64,000 bases of DNA from JABAAE01 sp905480545 (GTDB taxonomy: Bacteria; Planctomycetota; Planctomycetia; Pirellulales; Pirellulaceae). Below, piece after piece: positions 54,542-63,252 of the stretch. The notes under the pieces are model-generated. The model was not told the DNA's origin, did not search any database, and was given only the letters and a program-made list of their open reading frames with translations. A program made the position numbers and the translations under genes. Positions within the stretch are counted from its first letter, which is position 1, and every line of letters begins with the position of its first letter. The stretch is taken from positions 1 to 64,000 of the forward strand of contig CALSOR010000019.1 in assembly GCA_943788025.1 (NCBI GenBank), given 5' to 3'.

Positions 54542-54724
54542 TTAAGAGTAAGCACGAAACAACAAATGTCCCGAAATACGTTGTTTTTTTGTCTTAGATG
54601 ATTTTGGGCGTTTCATCTCCAAAAGCCCTCGGTGACTGCTTCGTTTCATTGCGCTGGATAAGTCTGAAGAAAACCGTGACGGATTTGATTCAACCAAGTT
54701 CGCAAACGATACAAACGGTCTCAT
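54542..54724 (-). CDS. Small basic protein (60 residues), possible gene
   Basis: In the 322-base gap between two operon genes a 60-codon frame starts at ATG 54724, five bases after a strong ribosome binding site (GCGGAGGACTC), 30 bases beyond the stop of the preceding gene. The product is basic and Ser-rich (SSKTKKQRISGHLLFRAYS at the C-terminus) without a membrane segment or known motif. The good ribosome binding site and operon placement argue for translation; lack of recognisable family argues for caution. Confidence 0.35.
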   Translation of the reverse strand: MRPFVSFANLVESNPSRFSSDLSSAMKRSSHRGLLEMKRPKSSKTKKQRISGHLLFRAYS

Positions 54725-54753
54725 GAGTCCTCCGCTCTATCCGAGCGATCGGC

Positions 54754-57087
54754 CTAATCCAACAAGCTGTCAAACGCTTTCCGATCTCGTTCTTTTTGTG
54801 TCTGATCGATCAGACCCTTTTGCTCATCGATCAGGCCTCGGACGACATCAAGTAATTCACCGTATGATTCAAATTTTGCCAACCGTTGAATGATAGCATC
54901 GAGCCGATTTATAATTACCGTATGTTCCGACAATAACTGTTCCGCAGCCTCGGAAAACGGTTCTTTTGTTTCCTTACTGCCTGCTGTGTTACTTTCTGGC
55001 GATTCATTTGAATTCGATTTCTCCTTCGGATTTGGCAGCGTTGCTCGAATACGCGTCGCTTCGCTTTGAAGCATGGACGAAAACTTGGAAAATTCTGTCT
55101 CAACCAAAGCCAATAGCGGTAACTTTACGTCGTTGACTAATCTTCCCTGTTTCTTTGTTACTTCAACCCGATTGTTTTCTAACTGATCAATCAATCGCCC
55201 AAACGCATTGGATATGTCGTTTATTTCGAGTGACGATTTTTGGGCCTGCAATCGGACACGCTGCAACCAAATGGGCGACGAGGCCAGTTTAAATTTTTCT
55301 TCACCCGTCGATGATGCTTTTCGGTGCATCAGGAGCAGCCCTCGAGATCCTTCCAGCTCCGCTCTCACCCCCTCCAGTCGTTTTCGCAATCCCGCTTCTT
55401 CACGCTCTACTAATTGCAAGAACTTGATTTCCGAAACGATTTCGAAGTCGTACTCTTGTCCATTTGCCTCTGGGTTTTTCGAGTTCCAATCCGACAAAAA
55501 CGTCTGCAGCAGAAGCCTTGAGGAACCCTTCGAATCAGGCGCAATTGCGATAGCATCGGTTCGACGCAAATCACGCAAATCAACCACTACCATTCGTCGG
55601 TTCTCCGATCCCCAAGAGAAACGCTTCGAAGCAATAATCTCTCCGTCGTTTACAAGATCAATGTGGCCTGACGCGATGCCGAACTCGTCGGACGCCGTAA
55701 TTTCAATAGGTATTTTTACGTTCTCTGTAATCGACGCACCGATGCCTATCGGTGTCACCGCCAGAGAAGGTGGACGATCAACAATCCCGCTCACGCGAAT
55801 TCGAGTCGCCTTCGGTGAAGCGATTCCATCCGAGTCGACCATCGCAATAGAAAGGTCAACCAACTCGGTATCGATCATAACTGGAATTCGGACTTCTGTT
55901 TCCAGACTGACAAACATTGAAGGTTCGATCCTTCGATCGGCCTGGTGATCCCAAACAATCACCGTCGATAGATTCGATCGATTCGTTTTTGCAATCAGTT
56001 CCATTGCAGTTCCGACGGGCAGACTCTCGTTGTTCAGCAAGGGCGTGATCCCGTTCTGCCAAAGAACCGAATGTTCAACTAGATATTCCGGAAAGGTGCA
56101 CGATTTGGTTAACGACACAACCGTTGGTTCATCAACCCACTCGACCGCAAATGGCCCAATCGTGCAGTCGAAACCTTGGATCCAAACCTTTCCGTCCGAA
56201 ACCATTCCATCAAGGGTGCCCTTTTTTGTAGCGAACGATACCGATCCATCTCCACCCCGTTTTGCCTGATCCATGACCACCGAACCCCGATGCCCATCAT
56301 TCAACTGGTAACGAAGCCTACAGCTTCGAGGAATTTTGAATTCCCGTTTTCCATCTTTCGCGACTGCATCAACCGAAATTTCGATGCGTGAACCAACCGC
56401 CAGTCGCGTGACGGTGTTGGATTGCAACGAATGAAACTCCAGCGGTAGAACTCTGACAATAAACTCGTCGTCGTTGAAAACGCGTATCCGCGCATTTAGC
56501 AGCGACGATTGCCTGGGTAACGATACTTGTGAAAGCAAAAACGCTCTGCTAAAGCCTTTGGACATAAGATCGGGCGCAACCCAAAACGCCGCGGAAAAAC
56601 TCAGTAAAAGTAGAAGTGCCGCTACCAGCTTTCCTTTGATCGCATCATATGACACAACTTGGTTAACGTTAACACCTTCCATTTTCGCGATAGCATCGCG
56701 TTCGGCGACGTCCAGCATAAATCGATGTCGTGGCGTTTCTTCGCACTCCTCATCAGGTGTGTTTAGTGTCAATAATGAGTCCGAAAATTCTGGATAGCGA
56801 CGTTCTACGAGCAGCTTTAGGCTTTCATCCGATATTTTGGTTCGAAGTCGACCAATACCACGAGTCGCCAACAAATAAATGGCTGCCCCGATAATCCCAA
56901 CCAGCATGATTGTTCGCGGAATCACAGGCAACTCGGTCATGCCCAACCAGACCGGTGAATAATCGAAGCAAAAAGCTACGGCAAATCCGATTGCAGCGCA
57001 GATGACAATCGACAGCAACGTATCAGCGACCACGATCGTCTTGACGCGTGTTCGGAGCTGTCTCAATTTTTGCTGAATGACTGTCAT
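54754..57087 (-). CDS. Membrane protein with extracytoplasmic beta domains and coiled coil
   Basis: A 777-residue protein. Two or three N-terminal helices (LLSIVICAAIGFAVAFCF, IMLVGIIGAAIYLLATRG, and KLVAALLLLLSFSAAFWVA), then extracytoplasmic Ig-like beta segments (RIEISVDAVAKDGKREF..., PSLAVTPIGIGASITENVKI), and a helical, charged C-terminal third (EREEAGLRKRLEGVRAELEG; NRLDAIIQRLAKFESYGELL). The arrangement resembles DUF4175-type proteins, which accompany VWA/MoxR genes in other phyla. No enzymatic motif. It probably forms a membrane scaffold with the VWA proteins upstream. Confidence 0.7.
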   Translation of the reverse strand: MTVIQQKLRQLRTRVKTIVVADTLLSIVICAAIGFAVAFCFDYSPVWLGMTELPVIPRTIMLVGIIGAAIYLLATRGIGRLRTKISDESLKLLVERRYPEFSDSLLTLNTPDEECEETPRHRFMLDVAERDAIAKMEGVNVNQVVSYDAIKGKLVAALLLLLSFSAAFWVAPDLMSKGFSRAFLLSQVSLPRQSSLLNARIRVFNDDEFIVRVLPLEFHSLQSNTVTRLAVGSRIEISVDAVAKDGKREFKIPRSCRLRYQLNDGHRGSVVMDQAKRGGDGSVSFATKKGTLDGMVSDGKVWIQGFDCTIGPFAVEWVDEPTVVSLTKSCTFPEYLVEHSVLWQNGITPLLNNESLPVGTAMELIAKTNRSNLSTVIVWDHQADRRIEPSMFVSLETEVRIPVMIDTELVDLSIAMVDSDGIASPKATRIRVSGIVDRPPSLAVTPIGIGASITENVKIPIEITASDEFGIASGHIDLVNDGEIIASKRFSWGSENRRMVVVDLRDLRRTDAIAIAPDSKGSSRLLLQTFLSDWNSKNPEANGQEYDFEIVSEIKFLQLVEREEAGLRKRLEGVRAELEGSRGLLLMHRKASSTGEEKFKLASSPIWLQRVRLQAQKSSLEINDISNAFGRLIDQLENNRVEVTKKQGRLVNDVKLPLLALVETEFSKFSSMLQSEATRIRATLPNPKEKSNSNESPESNTAGSKETKEPFSEAAEQLLSEHTVIINRLDAIIQRLAKFESYGELLDVVRGLIDEQKGLIDQTQKERDRKAFDSLLD

Positions 57088-57260
57088 GAATTATCGGCTT
57101 GGGTACTGTGCAAGAAAAGACATCGAAAATAGTTGAAAATGACGTCTCCCATAGCCACTCATGTCGATGGGGTATCATCAACGTTCAACCGTCGTATCAG
57201 AAATGTTTTACCCGCAGTTTCCTTCCTAGTTTAGTCAACTGTAAAAACATCTGTGTCTGG

Positions 57261-60059
57261 CTAGGCCAATCGATGTGATCTTCGAATAACCCAACTGAGG
57301 CTGTAGAACAGTGTGAGTAACAAAAAATATCCAACCATCAATCGTTTCCTGAAAAGCTCATCAAAACCCAACGACGAGACGGTTTCAATCCGATTGTCTG
57401 GAACGGATCTTAGCGCTGCAGCAAAACGATCGCGATGGGAACTCCATTCGCTCGCTAGAAAATACTCTCCTCCGCTTGATTCCGCCAACGTGCTGAGCAA
57501 GCGATCATTTCGTCGCGGATCAATGAGTTCCAAGTTTGGGATACGAGACACGAAATCAATCGCAACAGAATTCTTATTCTCACCTCGTTCGTTTTCACTC
57601 TTCAACATGGTGAATTCTACCCGATGCTTCCCAACCGATCGAACCGTAAAGCTTCCCGCAAAAATCGTATTTTTAGTCCCATCTTCCAGTCGTGTCAGCT
57701 CAATTAACTCCGAGCTACCATCGCGATTGATTGTCACAGGTAACGTTTCCATTTCCGAAATCTCTCCGTCCGCCTTCTTGAGTATGGCTCGAATCTCAAC
57801 CAATTCACCCGGACGACAATTTTCCTTATCAACGGACAATACAACCGATCCGGAATCTCGCAGCAAGCGCCCTTGTGAGCTCCACCGAATCAATCGAGTG
57901 TAATACGATTCGAAAAACTCTGGCCCGACGCCTCTGGTCCGCCACATCTCTCCACTCGCCTGAAAGAAAATCCGGCCGCTGCCGTAAAGTTGGCTCGCCA
58001 AATAAATCGGCGACTTACCCGAATAGCGAGTTGCAGGATCAGAGAAGTGGGCAATGACTTCGGCTCCCGGTTTTTCGTCATTCACCGCATAGAAACCGAA
58101 GACTTTGACTTTTTTCCAAATTTCATCATTCTGCTCGTTGGCTTCTGCGAATCGCAAAAACTCCAAACTGGAAGCTATGTTCGTAAACTCCAAAGGAAAC
58201 GATTCGGTGCCCCCAAATCGACCTAGCTTAATCGAGCCGGTCGCTTGGCTGTAAAACTGCACTGGATAAAGCTTTCTGATAGGGTCAATCACATTGTCAT
58301 CATTCGGCCGACTGGTCCAAATTGGTGTGTTAACCGGCCCCGCAACAACAACCAAACCACCCGCCTCATCCGCGACCCAACGTCGCACTAATTCAGTCTG
58401 TTCACTCGACAACTGACTCCAATCTGGATCAAAAGCGATGATGCAATCGTAACCAAATAGCTCAGATTCCATTTTGGGAAATCGCGTAAGCAAGTTGTCG
58501 CCTTCCTGGTCGGCGCCATCATCAGCTGTTTGCAACAAGACGTCCACTTTGATCTTTGGATCACGAAAGAGTTGATTGCGAAGAAATCGAAACTCCCGAT
58601 TCGGCCCGCCAGCAAACAACAGAACGCTTGACACCTTGTCGATTACCTCAACATCAGTTGATGCGAGATTGTCAGCCACGCTCACTTCCGAGTCTAAAGG
58701 TACAACAGAAACCGAAAACGTCCATTCACCCTGTGGCTGATTCTCAAATGGAAAAGAAAAAAATTGCAATGGCTGTTTGGGGTCGATGTCCATCCTATTC
58801 CTCGCAACTTCCGTTACCAGTTCCGGCCGCGATGCTTGGGATGAACTGAGAATCAATTCCAATTGCGAAACCGACGTCACCGATTCCAATCGGATGTTAC
58901 CCGAGACAGAAAACGGATCCCCGAGATAAACTCGGCTTGGTGCTCTCAAATCAATAACCGAAATGTTCTCCAGCATTCGGTTGGTACCAATTCCAATCGG
59001 ATATACCGAAACGCCATTGGCTTTGGCAAGATTCGATGCAACCGCAATATTACTCCCAGCATTTGATCCACCATCGGTCAAAAGAATCACCGACGACAAT
59101 GCCTGACCATTTTGTTCGAGAAGCGTGCGGACGATCGCATCCGATAGTTTTGTCGCCTCAACGTTTGGTAAAAGTTCGTTCAAATCCGTTTTCAAACGAG
59201 CGAAACCTGCACGAAATTCTTCATCAACACCTCGCCCCTCGTTTCCAACGGAAGCCTCCAAGGTTTCTTCGTTCCAAGTGGATTCCCATGTCCGCCACGC
59301 AAGTCGACGTTCATTTGTCACATCCGAAATTAACAAAATACAACTCGCAACGACAATCACTACCGCACTGAAAAACGTCAACCAGCTCCCAACCAGGGTT
59401 CCGCGTTGCACGAAAACGCCGCCAACAAAACACACCACTCCAAATGCACCTGCCAACCAGCCAATTTGATATCCCATCAAGTCCAAAACAGAGGCGTTGC
59501 TGGATTCCCCGAGATCCAACACGTTTGATCCATCTTCATTAGCGTTATTAGGCCGACGAGGCAACGTCGCAACCTCTTCAATGGTCGATTCAACGCCTGG
59601 ATCGGTTAATTGAAAGAAACGGATCTCATGAGTCAGCGTTAGATCACTCCAGAGCTCGGAATCAAGAATATCGGCGACTGCTGTTTCGAATCTGGTCGCC
59701 GAATCCGTGGAGTCATCACTCGGGAGGTTCATACTTAAACTGTTATCCAGAATAACCGAAAGCCTTGAATCGTTGACCGAAACTTGAGCTCGACGTTTTT
59801 CAAAATTCAAAAAGAAAAACAGAATCACGGCCAAAATCGAAATCCGCAAGAAGAAACCTGCTGCGATTACCCCCAGTTTTTGATCGGACCAATCACGAAT
59901 CGCAATTGCAATCGTAAACAAAATACATACGACGATCGCCGCAACCAGAATGAACAGATGCCACCACTGACTCAATTCAAAAAGCGGCGAAGTCTCGATG
60001 AATGTATCGACCCGTTGATCGCCGAAGAACGGCGGAATCGCAGCAAAACATTTAGGCAT
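57261..60059 (-). CDS. VWA-domain membrane protein with split VWA and GATase1-like region
   Basis: A 932-residue protein from ATG 60059 (overlaps the upstream stop by 8 bases). Two N-terminal helices (LFILVAAIVVCILFTIAIAI; GFFLRISILAVILFFFLNF) lead into a VWA start, LSVILDNSLSMNL (MIDAS DXSXS). About 90 residues later an insert with two more helices (IGWLAGAFGVVCFVGGVFV; WLTFFSAVVIVVASCILLIS) interrupts it before the second MIDAS part, SSVILLTDGGSNAGSN. A central block (YDCIIAFDPDWSQLSSEQTE; GGLVVVAGPVN) resembles the glutamine-amidotransferase-like fold common in planctomycete VWA proteins. A final helix (LMVGYFLLLTLFYSLSWVI) ends the protein. Confidence 0.78.
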   Translation of the reverse strand: MPKCFAAIPPFFGDQRVDTFIETSPLFELSQWWHLFILVAAIVVCILFTIAIAIRDWSDQKLGVIAAGFFLRISILAVILFFFLNFEKRRAQVSVNDSRLSVILDNSLSMNLPSDDSTDSATRFETAVADILDSELWSDLTLTHEIRFFQLTDPGVESTIEEVATLPRRPNNANEDGSNVLDLGESSNASVLDLMGYQIGWLAGAFGVVCFVGGVFVQRGTLVGSWLTFFSAVVIVVASCILLISDVTNERRLAWRTWESTWNEETLEASVGNEGRGVDEEFRAGFARLKTDLNELLPNVEATKLSDAIVRTLLEQNGQALSSVILLTDGGSNAGSNIAVASNLAKANGVSVYPIGIGTNRMLENISVIDLRAPSRVYLGDPFSVSGNIRLESVTSVSQLELILSSSQASRPELVTEVARNRMDIDPKQPLQFFSFPFENQPQGEWTFSVSVVPLDSEVSVADNLASTDVEVIDKVSSVLLFAGGPNREFRFLRNQLFRDPKIKVDVLLQTADDGADQEGDNLLTRFPKMESELFGYDCIIAFDPDWSQLSSEQTELVRRWVADEAGGLVVVAGPVNTPIWTSRPNDDNVIDPIRKLYPVQFYSQATGSIKLGRFGGTESFPLEFTNIASSLEFLRFAEANEQNDEIWKKVKVFGFYAVNDEKPGAEVIAHFSDPATRYSGKSPIYLASQLYGSGRIFFQASGEMWRTRGVGPEFFESYYTRLIRWSSQGRLLRDSGSVVLSVDKENCRPGELVEIRAILKKADGEISEMETLPVTINRDGSSELIELTRLEDGTKNTIFAGSFTVRSVGKHRVEFTMLKSENERGENKNSVAIDFVSRIPNLELIDPRRNDRLLSTLAESSGGEYFLASEWSSHRDRFAAALRSVPDNRIETVSSLGFDELFRKRLMVGYFLLLTLFYSLSWVIRRSHRLA

Positions 60060-62352
60060 CGGCCGAGCCTTTCCGGGAATGGAAACCAAGACGATACGCC
60101 AGTATTTGCTCGACGAAGAACAAGGCTAAAAGAACCAAAAGCATCGGATAACTGGACGCTTTCGTTCTAAACGGGTCATCGATCGAGACTTCGTTCCAAG
60201 AAACCAATTTGATTCGATCCGAATCACCCAATTCTTCCAACTCGCCTTTTTCAAGCAGATTCAGATCGGACTCGTTGTTATCAATATGTGTTGCAATAAA
60301 CCGAGTCGCACCGTTCCCACTGAGAACTGAAAGACCCTTTCGACTCAACTTGATGATTCGCTTTTCCCCTGGCACCAACGCTTTACTCGATGATTCTGAA
60401 AAACCGTCCAATTGACGACGAAATCCAAGACGGCTTTCGACAATTGTGCCGATCGGCGACTCTTCCTCGATTTGAGCCGGCACAGCCAAATCGGTTTTTG
60501 TTGAAAATTCAGAATAAAAATTGATCAGCTGAAAAACTAAAACAACAAACGTCGGATTTTTGGCCCAGTTGTTCCAGCGATTGTCGAAGGGTGACAAAAT
60601 CACTATCGAGCGTCCAAAACCGAGCTGCCGGGATACAATCAGAGGTGTCGTCGCCCTTCCACGAAGGTTTGCAATCACGTCCTCACCGGCACCTGGCGAC
60701 CAATTTCGAGGAGGTATAAATTTCCGTTGAAATTGAATCAAACTGATCAGCTTTTCAGATTCGCCGCGAAACAGATTTTTAAAATTTGGATTTACGAAGG
60801 TGATGTCTGTTTTGGTACCTTCATTTCTTTCCGAAATTTCGATCGCCGATGCGATCGCAAAAGGAAGCACCCCATCTCCACCTCGATATAAATGCTTGGT
60901 CAGCAGCTTTGGGTCTGCGGAGTTTCCCGGAATGACAAACAACAGTCCGCCTTCCTTAACATATTGCTCTAGCAAGGCGATTGATTTCACATTGACCAGA
61001 TCGTCGGAAAGCAAAAATATCGCACGGTATCTCTCCAAATTGTTGGCGGATTGCGAAGCCACGGTTTGCATTGACTGAACATCAACATTGAATCCAGTAT
61101 TGAGCGTTGTACCATTGCCCTTCGGCTGGAAGAGCCAGCTGAGGTAGTTCACGTCACGGCTTTGGTTTTCAGCGATCAACAACACTTGATTGGTGATTGG
61201 GATGTCCACAACGCGTTGAAAGAAGTTATCAATCAACAAATCATCGTCAGGTAAACGAGCCTCGATAACGTGCGTTCCCGCTTCACTAAGAAGAATTGGA
61301 AACTTCGTCGTAACGACGGAATTGGCCTTAATCTTCTTGATCAAAACTGTCGGTTCGTTTCGAATTTCCAAATCACTTACTGAATCATCAACTCCACTCA
61401 TGTTCGCTGCGGGGTTGGAGTTAACTCGCGAATTCTGCCATGACTCGTTTATTCCAAACGTTTTTCGAATTTCGACTTGTACATCGGTACGATCCACATC
61501 ACTTCTATTTCGGATCACCAATTTGAGAAAAAACGGAACATTTGCGGCCAGGACTTTGTTCTCGGGTTTCAACATTTGAATACAAAGATTTTTTGACCGA
61601 CGATCAAATTCGGCGCAGTGGATCAATCGCGTCAAATCAAAACGGTCCGTAAGTCGCGAGACCACTTTCTTTGTTTCATTGCCTCGCCAATCTTTGTTTC
61701 GAAAGTCACTTACCACATAAAGTCGAACATGATCCGCATCAAATGAAACAGATTCGACCTCAAGCAATTTTCTCAACGGCGAAATAGCCAAGTCGGTTGG
61801 TGACATTTCACCGAATTCTGTTTTCAAATTAGCAAGCCATTGTGAGTCGCAACTCGAAATTTGATTCGCTACCGATTGTTCGGTTAAGTCGCATGTCCTA
61901 ACGATCGCGACCCGTTGGTTCGGTTGTTGAACAAGGTTTTTTGCCAAATCCAACACGGCCGTTTTTGCAAAATCAAAACAGGTGGACGTAACACCACTCT
62001 CATCGTCAAAATCAATCGATCGTTCGCCCATCGAAAACGAATCATCCAGAATAACAAGGTGAAGCGTTCCCGATGTATTGTCATCGGAATCATCCCTATC
62101 GAATTGAATATTTGCAAACACAACAACCGCAATCAGAAGCAAAAGTATCCGCGTCATGATCAACAGAAACTTAGACAACCAGACCTTTCGGCGGCGGCGT
62201 TTTTGGCTAAGAATCAGGAATTCCATCGCCGGCCAATGCACCACCTTGAAACGGACCAAACGAATCAGGTGAATCAATATCGGAATCGCAATTGCCGCAA
62301 AAAACAGGCAACTCCAAAACCAAACCGGAAACGTAAATAAGCTGGTAAACAT
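60052..62352 (-). CDS. BatA-like VWA membrane protein
   Basis: A 766-residue protein that begins with the BatA N-terminal module: helix WFWSCLFFAAIAIPILIHLI, basic loop, and a second helix (IMTRILLLLIAVVVFANI). A VWA domain follows with MIDAS LVILDDSFSMGE. The middle contains a CARDB/Ig-like segment (PFFLKLVIRNRSDVDRTDVQ) and an amidotransferase-like fold (EQYVKEGGLLFVIPGN), and a C-terminal helix (SYPMLLVLLALFFVEQILAY). Same domain plan as the next gene, so the two probably pair in the membrane. It abuts the DUF58 gene (one base apart). Confidence 0.85.
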   Translation of the reverse strand: MFTSLFTFPVWFWSCLFFAAIAIPILIHLIRLVRFKVVHWPAMEFLILSQKRRRRKVWLSKFLLIMTRILLLLIAVVVFANIQFDRDDSDDNTSGTLHLVILDDSFSMGERSIDFDDESGVTSTCFDFAKTAVLDLAKNLVQQPNQRVAIVRTCDLTEQSVANQISSCDSQWLANLKTEFGEMSPTDLAISPLRKLLEVESVSFDADHVRLYVVSDFRNKDWRGNETKKVVSRLTDRFDLTRLIHCAEFDRRSKNLCIQMLKPENKVLAANVPFFLKLVIRNRSDVDRTDVQVEIRKTFGINESWQNSRVNSNPAANMSGVDDSVSDLEIRNEPTVLIKKIKANSVVTTKFPILLSEAGTHVIEARLPDDDLLIDNFFQRVVDIPITNQVLLIAENQSRDVNYLSWLFQPKGNGTTLNTGFNVDVQSMQTVASQSANNLERYRAIFLLSDDLVNVKSIALLEQYVKEGGLLFVIPGNSADPKLLTKHLYRGGDGVLPFAIASAIEISERNEGTKTDITFVNPNFKNLFRGESEKLISLIQFQRKFIPPRNWSPGAGEDVIANLRGRATTPLIVSRQLGFGRSIVILSPFDNRWNNWAKNPTFVVLVFQLINFYSEFSTKTDLAVPAQIEEESPIGTIVESRLGFRRQLDGFSESSSKALVPGEKRIIKLSRKGLSVLSGNGATRFIATHIDNNESDLNLLEKGELEELGDSDRIKLVSWNEVSIDDPFRTKASSYPMLLVLLALFFVEQILAYRLGFHSRKGSADA

Positions 62353-63252
62353 TTAGCGTCGCTGCGTTCCCAATCTTCGGTTCAGTAGTTTCGACAGAAC
62401 GACGTTAAACGGCTGGCTCGTTTGTATCAACTCGAAGTCGCAACCGTTGGAAAGACAAACCCGTCGCATAGAATTCACTCGCTGTTGGAATAACGCTAGG
62501 TATTCGTTTCGAATCTCCTCCGGGTTTATTTGAAGTTCGCCGTCTAATTCCAAGCCTTCAAACCGTGTCGGCCCCTTGAACGGAAAATCAACTTCATCAG
62601 GATCAACCATCGGCATCAAGATCACATCGTGTCCACGTTGCCGAAGCATTTTAAAAGCTCGTTCCAAACCGTCTTGCAACGTCCAGACGTCGCAAATCAC
62701 GACGAGCAATCCGTTGCGATCCAGCTCTCTTGCCTGCTCCATCAGAAATTCAGCAATCGCGGTTTGAGTGCAAAAGGCAACTTCGTCAAGAACATTTGCA
62801 ATTTCGTTCAACTGCGTTTTTCGATTGCCAAGCAAGACGCGTCTCGAACTTTCGGGATTAAACGAAACACATCCAACCTTGTCCTTTTGACGCAAAACCA
62901 AGTAGGCCAAACAGCAGGCGAGTGTCGCCGCGTATTCAAACTTGGAAAATAAACCAGACGCGTAATTCATACTTGCTGATGAATCGACCAGTAGCTGACA
63001 ATTTAAATTCGTTTCATCTTCGAATTGTTTTACATAAAGTCGATCTTGCCTCGCCCAAACTTTCCAATCGACATGACGAAGCTCATCCCCAACACTGTAT
63101 TCGCGATGTTGGCGGAACTCGACAGATTGACCAAACCGTGGACTTCGATGCATGCCGGACAACAACCCTTCAACGATATATTTCGATCGCAATTCAAGTC
63201 GAGATATTCGCTTGATTGTTTCTGCATCAAAGTATCTTTTTGAATCTTTCAT
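62353..63252 (-). CDS. DUF58 protein (VWA-like partner of MoxR)
   Basis: A 299-residue soluble protein, ATG 63252 (inside the MoxR 3' end, 26-base overlap). The DUF58 signature is clear: GMHRSPRFGQSVEFRQHREYS followed by DELRHVDWKVWARQDRLYVKQFEDET, and a VWA-like MIDAS in CQLLVDSSASMNYAS. DUF58 proteins are co-encoded with MoxR ATPases and are believed to act with them in chaperone-like maturation or metal insertion. Length is typical. Confidence 0.9.
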   Translation of the reverse strand: MKDSKRYFDAETIKRISRLELRSKYIVEGLLSGMHRSPRFGQSVEFRQHREYSVGDELRHVDWKVWARQDRLYVKQFEDETNLNCQLLVDSSASMNYASGLFSKFEYAATLACCLAYLVLRQKDKVGCVSFNPESSRRVLLGNRKTQLNEIANVLDEVAFCTQTAIAEFLMEQARELDRNGLLVVICDVWTLQDGLERAFKMLRQRGHDVILMPMVDPDEVDFPFKGPTRFEGLELDGELQINPEEIRNEYLALFQQRVNSMRRVCLSNGCDFELIQTSQPFNVVLSKLLNRRLGTQRR

